A program made the translations under genes and the position numbers. A stretch of 55,654 nucleotides of DNA from assembly GCF_001665625.1 (NCBI RefSeq), contig NZ_LZSY01000063.1:1-55654 (forward strand), read 5' to 3'. The notes below the pieces were generated by a model. It was given only the letters and a program-made list of their open reading frames with translations. It was not told the origin of the DNA and searched no databases. Of this stretch, positions 9,729 through 18,515 are shown one piece after another. Each line of letters opens with the position of its first letter. The stretch's first letter is position 1. This DNA is from Mycolicibacterium peregrinum. Its GTDB lineage: Bacteria; Actinomycetota; Actinomycetes; Mycobacteriales; Mycobacteriaceae.

Positions 9729-10050
9729 AAGCACCAAGGCCACTCAGGACCCCGGTACCACCCTCGACCGCGCGAATTTCGGGCGCCATACAGCCGGCGT
9801 CATGTTTGTTTCGATCGGGCACGATCCAGACACCTTGATGCACAAGAGCATTCAGTGCCACCTCATCGACCGATCATCTTTCGACCCACCAATTCCACTG
9901 CGACAGCACGCTTTACCAGTGACGCTCGGCCGCGGCCCAGCGACGTCAGCGGTCCGCACTCGAACAGCGTGCGCATCGCCTCGGGGCGATCACCCCATCG
10001 GCCGCCACAAGTCAACGCCGATACCGCCTTCCTCCAGTGCCGCGCGTGCT
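9729..10050. other. Intergenic stretch without gene
   Basis: About 320 bases between the TetR stop and the first operator. No reading frame on either strand has a plausible protein. GC is lower than in the flanking genes. I see no tRNA, repeat or clear promoter here other than the elements listed at 10051-10080. Confidence 0.6.
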
Positions 10051-10080
10051 ATACATTCGTACAACACTTCGATCGTATAT
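10051..10080. promoter_or_regulatory. Cluster operator 1 (ATACATTCGTACAAC)
   Basis: ATACATTCGTACAAC at 10051-10065 is one of five copies of the island motif. A partly matching copy in opposite orientation (ATATACGATCG read on the minus strand, 10070-10080) follows, making an overall dyad. It is 40-50 bases before the NTF2-like gene, a position where a repressor would block transcription. Confidence 0.65.
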
Positions 10081-10105
10081 CCCCTCCGAAAGGAACGCAT
10101 CCCCA

Positions 10106-10663
10106 ATGACGAACACCGATGACTTCGAGCAGCTCCGCCGGCGGGTGCAGTACCTGGAGGACCGGACCGCGATCTTGGATTGCGTGATGAATCAGTCCCG
10201 CGGCCACGACCGCCACGACGCCGAACTCATGGGCAGCGTCTACTTCGAAGACGGGGTTGACGAGCACGGACCGACCGTCAAAACCGGTCCCGAATACGGT
10301 GAATGGGCCAACGCGGCACACACCGCCGTGTTCGAGGACCACCTGCACAACATCACCACCCACACCTGCGAGGTCGATGGCGATGTCGCCCATGCCGAGA
10401 GCTACGTCATCGGCGCCATGCGCGCCAAGGGCGGCAAGGTCGTGTCCCTGATGGGCGGCCGCTACATCGATCGTCTGGAGCGCCGCGACGGCGTCTGGAA
10501 GATCGCGCTGCGACGGTGCACCATCGAATGGATGATGAACGGCGACTCCTCGTTGCTGAACTCCGGCGCAGTGGCCGGGTTCATCAAGGGCAGCTGGGAC
10601 AAGACCGACGCGTCCTATCACCGGCCGCTTTCCATGGACGGTGCACCGGTCAACCGCTGGTAA
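10106..10663 (+). CDS. NTF2-like (SnoaL-type) protein
   Basis: 185 aa. An N-terminal helix (QLRRRVQYLEDRTAILDCVMNQSRGHDRHD), a cone of strands with DGVDEHG and HTCEVDGDVAHAES, and the closing strand DGVWKIALRRCTIEW are the marks of the SnoaL-like branch of the NTF2 fold. Members act as small cyclases, isomerases, dehydratases or epoxide hydrolases, or simply bind ligands. Shine-Dalgarno AAAGGAA at 10089-10095. It opens an operon with an SDR (6 bases later) and a GMC oxidoreductase, so it probably acts on the same substrate. The exact reaction is not known. Confidence 0.82.
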   Translation: MTNTDDFEQLRRRVQYLEDRTAILDCVMNQSRGHDRHDAELMGSVYFEDGVDEHGPTVKTGPEYGEWANAAHTAVFEDHLHNITTHTCEVDGDVAHAESYVIGAMRAKGGKVVSLMGGRYIDRLERRDGVWKIALRRCTIEWMMNGDSSLLNSGAVAGFIKGSWDKTDASYHRPLSMDGAPVNRW

Positions 10664-10669
10664 CTCGCC

Positions 10670-11464
10670 ATGGAACTCAACGGCAGAGTTGCACTCGTGA
10701 CCGGCGGCGGGTCGGGCATCGGCCGCGCGTCGGCACAGCTGTTCGCTGCCGAAGGGATGCGGGTCTGTGTGGTCGACATCGACGGCGGAGCGGCTCATGA
10801 GGTCGCCCAGTCGTTCGATGGATTGGGATTCGCCTGCGATGTGTCCGACCCAGCCCAGGTCGAGGCCTCCTTCGCGCGCTGCACCGCCGAACTCGGCGGC
10901 GTCGATCTGGCGTTCCTGAACGCAGGCATCACGATCCACTGGTCCGGTGACATCGGATCGCTCGACCTGGGCCAGTACCGCAGATCGGTCGGCGTGAACC
11001 TGGATGGAGTGGTCTACGGCGCGGTCGCGGCCGTCAAGACCATGCGGTCGCACGGGGGCGCCACGGAGCGGGCCATCCTGGCGACGGCCTCGCTGGCCGG
11101 GCTGACGCCATGGCATCCCGATCCGGTTTACAGCTTGGGCAAGCACGGCGTGGTCGGATTCATGCGGTCCATCGCCCCCAACCTGGCGCACGAGGGGATT
11201 GCGGTGCACACCATCTGTCCAGGAATCACCGAAACCGGGGTGCTCGGAGACCGGCGCAAGCTGGTCGAGCGGATCGGCGTGCCGGTGATGGAGCCCGAAA
11301 CGATTGCCGACGCGGTGCTGACCGCGGCGACCGCACCACCGGAAACCACCGGGTCGTGCTGGGTGGCCCAACACGGAAAAGCCGCATGGCCAATGGCTTT
11401 CACCGCAGTCACCGGCGCAGACCTTCGCTTGAACGTACCGGTCACCCCGAGGACGGAGATATGA
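10670..11464 (+). CDS. Short-chain dehydrogenase/reductase
   Basis: 264 aa classical SDR. The cofactor motif TGGGSGIG, the acidic VVDID end of strand 2 (NAD preference), NAGI and the catalytic tyrosine-lysine in YSLGKHG are visible; the catalytic serine is in ATASLAG. It probably interconverts an alcohol and a ketone. Six bases after the NTF2-like gene and overlapping the GMC gene by ATGA, so it is translated together with both. Confidence 0.9.
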   Translation: MELNGRVALVTGGGSGIGRASAQLFAAEGMRVCVVDIDGGAAHEVAQSFDGLGFACDVSDPAQVEASFARCTAELGGVDLAFLNAGITIHWSGDIGSLDLGQYRRSVGVNLDGVVYGAVAAVKTMRSHGGATERAILATASLAGLTPWHPDPVYSLGKHGVVGFMRSIAPNLAHEGIAVHTICPGITETGVLGDRRKLVERIGVPVMEPETIADAVLTAATAPPETTGSCWVAQHGKAAWPMAFTAVTGADLRLNVPVTPRTEI

Positions 11465-13065
11465 CCAACTACGACTACGTCATCGCCGGCGCCGGTTCGG
11501 CCGGCTGCGTACTCGCCAACCGACTGTCTACCGACCCAGCGGTATCGGTCTTGCTGATCGAGGCAGGCGGCGGTGACAGCAGTCCGATGTTCAGCATCCC
11601 GAAGGGCTCGGGGCTGGTGTTCGAGAACGAGAAGTACACCTGGCAGTACAAGACCGTGCCGTTCGGGCCGAACGCGCATGTCGAAACGTGGATGCGCGGC
11701 AAGCTGCTCGGCGGGTCGAGCTCGGTCAACGGGATGATCTACAACCGCGGCAACCGTGCCGATTACGACGAGCTGGAGCACCTGGGCAACGCCGGCTGGG
11801 GTTGGGATCAGATCCTGCCGATCTTCAAATCCTTCGAGGACAACGAATTCGGGCCGTCAGCAACTCGCGGCGCCGGCGGTCCGCTGCACATCTCAGTTCC
11901 GCGTGATCCCGACCCGCTGTGTCAGGAAATGCTGGCCGCCGGGGTGAAGGCGGGCTTGGAGGAAGTCCAGGACATCAACGAATCCGACCAAGAGCGGATC
12001 GGCTACGCCACCTCCACCATCAGCAACGGCCGGCGGGTCAGCGCGTCGCGGGCCTTCCTCAAGCCGGCCATGTCCCGGCCGAACCTCACCGTGCTGACCA
12101 AAACCTCCGTCGACCGCATCCTGTTCGATTCAGGTAGAGCGGTCGGGGTACTCGCCCGAAACCGCCGTGGTAACACCGAGATCCGCGCATCCCGCGAGGT
12201 GATCGTCTCGTTGGGCAGCCTCAACAGCCCGAAGTTGCTGCAGCTGTCAGGCATCGGGCCCAAGGACGTCCTGATGGCCGCGGGCGTCCAGGTCTACCTG
12301 GAGCGTGACCGGGTGGGCCGTGGTCTGCGTGAGCACCGTTGTGCCGCCATGCGGTTTCGGCTCAACGCCGATCTCGGCTACAACCGGCAGTTGTCGGGCA
12401 ATCTCGCCCAGGCGGTGACCGGGACCAGGTATCTGGCCACCCGCAAAGGGCCTCTCGCAGCACCGTCGTTCGATCTCATCGCATTCGTCAAGTCCCGGCC
12501 GGACGCCGAGCGTGTCGATGCCCAGTTGATGCTCGGGCCGTGGACCATCCCGCCCTACAACACCGGCGAACCAGTCAAGATCGAACGGACTGCGGGGGCA
12601 TCCTGTCTGGGTATGGCGCTGCGTCCCACAGCCGAAGGACGTTGTGAGATCACCGGATCCGGTCCGGATGCCCCGCTGCTGATCGATCCCAATTATCTCG
12701 GCACCGACGAGGATCGGAAGACCACAGCCAACCTGCTGCGCAAGATGCGGGAGATCTTCGGCCAAGAACCCATCGTCGACCGGATCGGTGGCGAAAGCTA
12801 TCCAGGTCCTGCCGCGACAAGCGACGACGAACTCGTCGATGCCGCCCTCGACGGCGGCTACAGCGGATATCACGCCATCGGTACCTGCGCCATGGGACCG
12901 GACGACGATGCCGTGGTGGACAGCCGACTGCGGCTTCGCGGTGTGGACGGACTGCGCATTGTCGACTGCTCGGTGATGCCGACCATGGTGGCAGGCAATC
13001 TCAACGGACCGATGATGGCGATGGCCTGGCGGGCCGCTGACTTCATCCTGGAAGACCTCGCTTGA
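11461..13065 (+). CDS. GMC family FAD oxidoreductase
   Basis: 534 aa. The N-terminal FAD motif GAGSAGCVLANRLS, the E-A-G-G segment, the GMC signature GKLLGGSSSVNGMIYNRGN, the second signature GSLNSPKLLQLSGIG and the catalytic histidine region GTCAMG...NLNGPMMAMAWRAAD match choline-dehydrogenase-like alcohol dehydrogenases. It would oxidise an alcohol to the aldehyde or ketone. It overlaps the SDR stop by four bases and closes the operon; a 12-base-arm hairpin follows. Confidence 0.92.
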   Translation: MTNYDYVIAGAGSAGCVLANRLSTDPAVSVLLIEAGGGDSSPMFSIPKGSGLVFENEKYTWQYKTVPFGPNAHVETWMRGKLLGGSSSVNGMIYNRGNRADYDELEHLGNAGWGWDQILPIFKSFEDNEFGPSATRGAGGPLHISVPRDPDPLCQEMLAAGVKAGLEEVQDINESDQERIGYATSTISNGRRVSASRAFLKPAMSRPNLTVLTKTSVDRILFDSGRAVGVLARNRRGNTEIRASREVIVSLGSLNSPKLLQLSGIGPKDVLMAAGVQVYLERDRVGRGLREHRCAAMRFRLNADLGYNRQLSGNLAQAVTGTRYLATRKGPLAAPSFDLIAFVKSRPDAERVDAQLMLGPWTIPPYNTGEPVKIERTAGASCLGMALRPTAEGRCEITGSGPDAPLLIDPNYLGTDEDRKTTANLLRKMREIFGQEPIVDRIGGESYPGPAATSDDELVDAALDGGYSGYHAIGTCAMGPDDDAVVDSRLRLRGVDGLRIVDCSVMPTMVAGNLNGPMMAMAWRAADFILEDLA

Positions 13066-13070
13066 CAACA

Positions 13071-13115
13071 GAATCGGCGCCGATCCGCCCGCGCGGGCTG
13101 GACCGGCGCCGATTC
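13071..13115. terminator. Bidirectional terminator hairpin
   Basis: Perfect 12-base arms GAATCGGCGCCG (13071-13082) and complement (13104-13115), six bases after the GMC stop and 12 bases from the convergent SDR stop. No T-tail. Confidence 0.7.
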
Positions 13116-13127
13116 ACGAGCCTGCCC

Positions 13128-13948
13128 TCACATGACGGCGAACCCAGCGTCGACCGGTAGCGACACACCGGTGATGTAGCGGGCCGTCTCCCCTGACAAG
13201 AACACCACCGCATTGGTGACATCGAGCGGCTCGACGAACGGCACCGGCATCAAATTTCCGGTCATTGCGCTGGAATCAGGGTTCGCTTCGAAGACCTTGG
13301 CCATGTGTTCGTTGAAGATCATCGGGGTGGCCACCCCGGTCGGGTGCACCGAGTTCACCCGGATGTTGTGCTGGGCGTACGCGTAGGCCGCCGACCGCAT
13401 CAATCCCACCACGCCGTGTTTGGACGCCGCGTAGGCGAAGGTGGCGGCGCTGCCGTCACCTCCGCCCCCACCAGCCCTTGCATCGAGGAGATCAGGATCA
13501 TGGATCCGCCGGTGCCCCGGCGGATCATCGAGGGTGCGGTGGCTGCGATGGTGTTCCACACCCCACGCAGATTGGTGTCGACGATGTCGGAGTACACCGT
13601 CTCGTCCAAGGGGTCGGCCAGGCCGATCCCGACCACACCGGCGTTGGCGACCACGATGTCGACGTCACCGAAAGCGGCGATTCCAGCGTCGATCGCGGAG
13701 CGCAGTTCGCTCAGGTTGCGCACGTCGGCGACCGCGGTTTCGATTCGTCCGCCTGCTTCGGCAACCAGGCGGGCGGTTTCGGCCAGGTCCTCTTTGGTGG
13801 CCAACGGATAAGGGATCGAGTCGATATCGGCGCACCGGTCGATGGCGATGATGTCGGCGCCGGACTCGGCCAGCGCCACCGCGTGACTGCGGCCCTGCCC
13901 GCGTGCGGCGCCGGTGATGACCGCGACGTGGCGTTCTGGTGACGTCAT
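13128..13948 (-). pseudogene. Mycofactocin-type SDR, frameshifted
   Basis: Two reading frames together encode one SDR of the mycofactocin-associated subfamily. The N-terminal part has TGAARGQGRSHAVALAESGADI, the YPLATKEDLAETARLV block that marks this subfamily, NAGVVG and ISSMQG; the second frame continues with YAASKHGVVGLMR (catalytic Tyr/Lys) and ends ITGVSLPVDAGFAVM. The span of 821 bases is one short of 274 codons. Adding one base to the C5/G5 run at 13465-13469 restores GGGGDGSAATFAYAASKHG in frame. Family members hold tightly bound NAD and pass electrons to mycofactocin; carveol dehydrogenase is one. Either a real recent inactivation or a homopolymer sequencing error. Confidence 0.85.
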
Positions 13949-13962
13949 TGATGTTCTTTCGC

Positions 13963-15150
13963 TCAGCCGACGATGGCCGGCATGGTGTCCCAGCCACGCA
14001 CAGTCGAGGTCCGGGACCGGCGAGCTCCGGACATGTCGATCTCCCACGTCGGCCAGCGCTTGAGCACTTCTTCGAGCGCGACCCGACCCTCCAGACGCGC
14101 CAGTGGCGATCCGACGCAGAAATGCGCGCCGCGACCGAAGGTCAGGTGCCCGCCTGGCTTACGGTGGATATCGAAGCGGTCGGGCTCGTCGAATTGGCGC
14201 TCATCCCGGTTTGCCGACGCCAGCATCATCAGCAACGCGCTACCGGCGGGCACCACCTGGTCCTGGAACTTGACATCGTCGGTCGCGATGTAGCGCGCCA
14301 CATGCGGACCCGGCGGCTCGTAACGCAGCAGTTCCTCGATGGCCGTGGGGATGAGGGCGTGGTTTTCGGCGAGTTCCTTTCGCTGGTCGGGATGTTCGGC
14401 CAGCACCTTGCCCATCCACCCGAACAGCCGACCGGTGGTCTCCACCCCCGCGCCGGCAACGACGGCCAGGAAGACGATGAGTTCCTGTTTGGCCAACTTG
14501 CGGGTGGTGCCGGTCTCGTCTTCGAACTCGACATTGAGCAGTTCGGTGATCAGGTCGTCGGAGGGATTCTTCTCTCGCCATTCGACGTACTCGCCGAACA
14601 TCTCGCCGGTGAAGTAGTGATCCTTGTCGATCCGCATCGGCTTGCCCGGTTCGTTGCGCAGCGTCTGGTTGGCGTGTTCACGCACCGCGGGCTGTTCGGC
14701 GTCGGGGATGCCGGCGAGCATGCCGATCGTGCGCATCGGTAGTTCCGCACCGAGATCCTCGACAAAGTCGAAGCGCTCGCCCCCGACGAGCGGATCAAGG
14801 CACGCCGCGCAGAAGGCCCGAATCTTGTCTTCGACGGCGCGCATCTTCTTCGGGGTGAAGGCTCTGGCCACGATCGCCCGATGAATCGTGTGCAGCGGCG
14901 GATCCTCGTTGATGAAAATCCCGGGCGGCATCACCGGATCGGTCAGGACGACCTCAAGGATGTCACCCTTCGCCGAGCTGAGCCGGGCCGTGTCCTTCAG
15001 TGCCGCATCGACGTCCACGTAGCGGCTGATGCCCCAGAAGTCGTGGCGCTCGTTGTAATACACCGGGGCCTCGTCCCGCAGCCGACGGTAGGTCGGATAG
15101 GGATCGATATCGATGTCGACATCCCAGGGGTCGTAATAGAGGTCGCTCAT
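13963..15150 (-). CDS. Cytochrome P450 (A)
   Basis: 395 aa. I-helix AGAGVETT, the ExxR pair in EELLRYEPPGPH, and the heme-binding FGRGAHFCVG near residue 340 are intact. ATG 15150 is preferred: Shine-Dalgarno GAGGAG lies nine bases before it, only three before the earlier ATG 15156. Divergent from the SDR-ferredoxin-P450 operon, with two cluster operators in between. It shares most of its N-terminal third with P450 C at 19450 (YYDP-DVDIDxDPYP, VYYNERxDFW, LSSAKGDILEVV), so the two are duplicates. Family number cannot be assigned from sequence alone. Substrate unknown. Confidence 0.93.
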   Translation of the reverse strand: MSDLYYDPWDVDIDIDPYPTYRRLRDEAPVYYNERHDFWGISRYVDVDAALKDTARLSSAKGDILEVVLTDPVMPPGIFINEDPPLHTIHRAIVARAFTPKKMRAVEDKIRAFCAACLDPLVGGERFDFVEDLGAELPMRTIGMLAGIPDAEQPAVREHANQTLRNEPGKPMRIDKDHYFTGEMFGEYVEWREKNPSDDLITELLNVEFEDETGTTRKLAKQELIVFLAVVAGAGVETTGRLFGWMGKVLAEHPDQRKELAENHALIPTAIEELLRYEPPGPHVARYIATDDVKFQDQVVPAGSALLMMLASANRDERQFDEPDRFDIHRKPGGHLTFGRGAHFCVGSPLARLEGRVALEEVLKRWPTWEIDMSGARRSRTSTVRGWDTMPAIVG

Positions 15151-15193
15151 GGCCATTCTCTCCTCAAAGTCAGCACGAGTGTAGGACAATGCC

Positions 15194-15251
15194 ATACATT
15201 CGTACAGCATCCACTTGTGCCCGCCACCACCTTCCGCTATACATTCGTACA
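15194..15251. promoter_or_regulatory. Cluster operators 2 and 3
   Basis: The 15-mer ATACATTCGTACAGC occurs twice, at 15194-15208 and 15239-15253, in direct orientation with 45 bases between starts. The first copy lies next to the P450 A promoter (minus strand), the second next to the SDR promoter (plus strand). An identical 15-mer twice within 60 bases is most unlikely by chance and indicates a regulator-binding site controlling both directions. Confidence 0.75.
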
Positions 15252-15284
15252 GCGGATGCGATCGAACGCACAGGAGGTTGCGGT

Positions 15285-16028
15285 ATGGGCCGGGTAGCAG
15301 TGGTCACCGGTGGCGGATCGGGCCTGGGGCGGTCGATCGCCGTCCGACTCGCCACTGACGGCAAAGATGTTGCGGTCCTGGACCGCAACGCGGAAGCAGC
15401 GGACAAAGTGGCTGCCCAGATCCAGGCGGCCGGCGGCCGGGCGACATCCCTCGGTGTCGACGTATCGGACGAGGAGGCCGTCACACGGGCCTTCGACTCG
15501 GTCCGCGGTGAGCTGGGCCCGGTCGAGATCTTGGTGACCAGCGCAGCCATCTCCGGATTCAGCCGTCTCGACAAGATCACCCTCGACCAGTGGAACCGCT
15601 ATCTGGCGGTCAACCTGACCGGAACCTTCCTGAGCATTCGAGCTGCCCTGCCCGACATGCTCAGCGCTCAGTGGGGACGCGTCATCACCATCTCTTCGGC
15701 CGCCGGGCAGAAGGGCGCTCAAGGACAGGCCCACTATTCCGCCGCCAAGGGCGGTGTGATTGCGCTGACCAAGACCGTGGCCCTCGACTATGCCGCCAAG
15801 GGCATCACGGCCAACACCGTACCGCCCTTCGCCATCGAAACACCCATGCTGCGCGAGCAGCAGGCCGCCGGAAAGTTGCCCCCGGACAAATACCTCAACC
15901 AGGCGATCCCGGCCGGCGCGTTGGGCAGCCCCGAGGACGTAGCCGCGGTGTGTTCCTTCCTGGCCGCCGATGACGCCGGATACGTCACCGGGCAGGTGAT
16001 CGGCGTCAATGGCGGCGCCGTCACCTGA
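15285..16028 (+). CDS. Short-chain dehydrogenase/reductase
   Basis: 247 aa FabG-like SDR. TGGGSGLG, NLTGTF, catalytic serine in ISSAAG and YSAAKGG, with the closing segment YVTGQVIGVNGGAVT. Shine-Dalgarno AGGAGG at 15272-15277, seven bases before the ATG. The usual NAG motif is replaced by TSAAISG. First gene of an operon with ferredoxin, P450, SDR and LLM oxidoreductase; its promoter carries a cluster operator. Confidence 0.9.
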   Translation: MGRVAVVTGGGSGLGRSIAVRLATDGKDVAVLDRNAEAADKVAAQIQAAGGRATSLGVDVSDEEAVTRAFDSVRGELGPVEILVTSAAISGFSRLDKITLDQWNRYLAVNLTGTFLSIRAALPDMLSAQWGRVITISSAAGQKGAQGQAHYSAAKGGVIALTKTVALDYAAKGITANTVPPFAIETPMLREQQAAGKLPPDKYLNQAIPAGALGSPEDVAAVCSFLAADDAGYVTGQVIGVNGGAVT

Positions 16029-16070
16029 CTCAAGTCCCTTGAATCACCCACGTTTCGATCAGGAGTCACT

Positions 16071-16280
16071 GTGAAAGCAGAAGTCGACACGTCGCGATGC
16101 CAGGGCCACACCCTGTGCGCGATGATCGCACGGGAAATTTTCGAACTCGACGACACCGACGGCCACGCCCACGTCGCCGTCGATGTTGTTCCGTCCGAGT
16201 ACCACGAGCAGGTGCACGAGGCGCTGCGTTCCTGCCCGGAGCAGGCCATCCGCGTCCTGACCCTGGAGACCGAACAGTGA
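16071..16280 (+). CDS. 3Fe-4S ferredoxin, P450 redox partner
   Basis: 69 aa, GTG start with AGGAG at 16061-16065. Cysteines in CQGHTLC (residues 10 and 16) and in the CPEQA motif near residue 55 give a three-cysteine cluster site. A histidine stands where the extra cysteine of a 4Fe-4S site would be, as in other mycobacterial P450-associated ferredoxins. The protein would carry electrons from a ferredoxin reductase to the P450. Its stop overlaps the P450 start in GTGA, so the two are translationally coupled. No ferredoxin reductase gene is present in the window. Confidence 0.92.
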   Translation: MKAEVDTSRCQGHTLCAMIAREIFELDDTDGHAHVAVDVVPSEYHEQVHEALRSCPEQAIRVLTLETEQ

Positions 16281-17626
16281 GCGTCCCCACCGATCCGGCC
16301 GCGCGTTATCACTTCGACCGGCACGGCCCCGATTATCGGGAGAACTTCCTCGATATCACCCACGAGATGCAGCAACGGTGCCCGATCGCCTGGACCGATA
16401 CCTATGACGGCCACTGGGTGGCCGCCGGTGGCCACCAGGTTTTCGAGTTGGCCCGCTGCCCACATGTCTCCAATGACCACGATGTGAACAACGAACGCCG
16501 CGGCTACAAGGGCATCTCCATTCCGACGATGTTGGAAGCCGAGGGTTTTCGCGGCGGCATGCTGGAGATGGACGACCCTGAGCACCGCTTCTACCGCACT
16601 GCGCTCAACCCATACCTGTCGCCCGCCGCGGTCAAGCGCTGGATCCCGTTTGTCGATGAGATCGTGCGGGCCTGCATCGACGACCGTATCGAGTCAGGGC
16701 AGATCGATTTCGTCGACGACCTGGCCAATGTGGTGCCGGCGGTACTCACCCTGGCCATGCTCGGTGTGCCACTGGAAAAGTGGAGGATCTACAACGAGCC
16801 GGCACACGCCTCGGTCTACACGCCGCCAGACTCCCCCGACGCGGCCCGGGTGCGCGAACTCTACATGGCGATGGGCATCGACCTGTTCACCAATCTGGCT
16901 GAGATTCGGGACAATCCACGGCCGGGCATCATCGACGCCCTGGCCAAACTGCGGATCGATGGCGCGGCGCCACCCGACATCGAGCTGATCGGCATGCTGA
17001 ACCTGTTGATCGGCGGCGGGTTCGATACCACCACCGCACTCACCGCGCACGCGCTGGAATGGCTGTCCCAGAACCCCGACAAGCGGACCCAGTTGAGCAG
17101 CGAGCGGTCCTCATTACTCGACCGGGCCACCGAGGAGTTCCTGCGCTTCTTCACCCCCGCGCCGGGTGATGCCCGGACCGTCGCCGGCGAAATCGATCTG
17201 GATGGCACCCTGCTCCGTGAAGGTGAGCGGCTGTGGCTGTCCTGGGCGATGGCCAATCGGGACCCGGAGCTGTTCGACGATCCGGATGCACTGCTGATGG
17301 ATCGAAAGAACAATCGGCACTTCAGCTTCGGTCTCGGAGTGCACCGGTGCATCGGCTCCAATGTGGCCAGGACGGTGTTCAAATCCATGCTGACCGCGGT
17401 CCTTGACCGGATGCCCGATTACCAGTGTGTGGCCGAGGGGACCGTGCATTACGACAGCATCGGGGTGATCCAGGGCATGCGGCACCTGCCCGCCCACTTC
17501 ACTCCGGGTGCACGACTTGGACCAGGCCTCGACGAGACCCTGGCCAGGCTGCAGCGGATCTGCGACGGCCAGGGCTTGGCGCGACCTATCACCGAACTCA
17601 AGACCACCGCCGAGATCGCCGGCTGA
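16277..17626 (+). CDS. Cytochrome P450 (B)
   Basis: 449 aa from GTG 16277, which overlaps the ferredoxin stop. I-helix GGGFDTTTAL, ExxR in EEFLRFF, heme loop FSFGLGVHRCIG. The C-terminus extends about 40 residues past the usual P450 end (GPGLDETLARLQRICDGQGL...), an unusual tail. It is clearly from a different family than P450 A and C and is served by the coupled ferredoxin. Its stop overlaps the following SDR start (TGATG). Substrate unknown. Confidence 0.93.
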   Translation: MSVPTDPAARYHFDRHGPDYRENFLDITHEMQQRCPIAWTDTYDGHWVAAGGHQVFELARCPHVSNDHDVNNERRGYKGISIPTMLEAEGFRGGMLEMDDPEHRFYRTALNPYLSPAAVKRWIPFVDEIVRACIDDRIESGQIDFVDDLANVVPAVLTLAMLGVPLEKWRIYNEPAHASVYTPPDSPDAARVRELYMAMGIDLFTNLAEIRDNPRPGIIDALAKLRIDGAAPPDIELIGMLNLLIGGGFDTTTALTAHALEWLSQNPDKRTQLSSERSSLLDRATEEFLRFFTPAPGDARTVAGEIDLDGTLLREGERLWLSWAMANRDPELFDDPDALLMDRKNNRHFSFGLGVHRCIGSNVARTVFKSMLTAVLDRMPDYQCVAEGTVHYDSIGVIQGMRHLPAHFTPGARLGPGLDETLARLQRICDGQGLARPITELKTTAEIAG

Positions 17627-18489
17627 TGGGCCAGAACCGACCGGTCGCCGTCGTCACCGGAGCCAGCCGCGGCGCAGGAGCGGGTATCGCGCATGCGTTG
17701 GGAAGCCATGGCTGCACGGTGTATGTCACCGGACGCAGTGAGAACCAGGGGGATTCGGCGCTGGCCGGCACGATCCACCACACCGCCGAGCTGGTCACCG
17801 CAGCCGGGGGTCATGGCATCGCCGTACGGGTCGACCATGGTGACGACGATCAGGTCACGGCACTGTTCGACCGAATCGCCGAAGAGCAGGGCCGGGTGGA
17901 CATCCTGGTGAACAACGCCGCGATCATCCGCGACGAGATGATGGGCCGCACCAAGTTCTGGGAGGAACCACTCAGCGTCCTGGACACCCTCGATGTCGGG
18001 CTCCGCAGCAGCTATGTGGCCACGGTGTTGTGCGCGCCGGTGATGCTGCCGCAGCGCAAGGGCCTCGTGGTCTTCACCTCGTCGTCCGGTTCTGTGCACT
18101 ACGCGTTCGGCCCGGCCTACGGTGTCCCGAAGGCCGGTGTGGACAAGATGGCTGCCGACATGGCCGTCGACTTCCGCGAGTTCGACATCGCCGCGGTGTC
18201 GCTCTGGATGGGTTCCCTGCTGACCGAACGGGTTCGCGCGATCATCGCCGCCAAGCCCGAAAAGTTCGGCCACATCCTCGATTCCGCCGAGACACCCGAA
18301 CTCACCGGCCATGTCATCTGGGCCCTTTTCAACGACCCAGACCTCATGGCATCCAGTGGCCAGACGCTGATCGGGGCCGAGCTGGCGACCAAGTACGGCA
18401 TCGTGGACGAGGAAGGCCGCCAACCACCGTCCTACCGGACGATGTTCGACGTCCATCCGCACCAGCAGTATCCGCACGTCATGCGATAG
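17626..18489 (+). CDS. Short-chain dehydrogenase/reductase (long variant)
   Basis: 287 aa. TGASRGAGAGIA is the cofactor loop, with the basic TGRS after strand 2 indicating NADP. NNAAII, FTSSSG and the tyrosine-lysine pair in YGVPKAGVDKMAADMA follow. The last 60 residues (EEGRQPPSYRTMFDVHPHQQYPHV) exceed a classical SDR. It resembles dehydrogenase/reductase SDR family member 1 in layout. Start coupled to the P450 B stop. Confidence 0.87.
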   Translation: MGQNRPVAVVTGASRGAGAGIAHALGSHGCTVYVTGRSENQGDSALAGTIHHTAELVTAAGGHGIAVRVDHGDDDQVTALFDRIAEEQGRVDILVNNAAIIRDEMMGRTKFWEEPLSVLDTLDVGLRSSYVATVLCAPVMLPQRKGLVVFTSSSGSVHYAFGPAYGVPKAGVDKMAADMAVDFREFDIAAVSLWMGSLLTERVRAIIAAKPEKFGHILDSAETPELTGHVIWALFNDPDLMASSGQTLIGAELATKYGIVDEEGRQPPSYRTMFDVHPHQQYPHVMR

Positions 18490-18515
18490 CCGGACAGGGA
18501 TAGGAGCCTCAGGCG

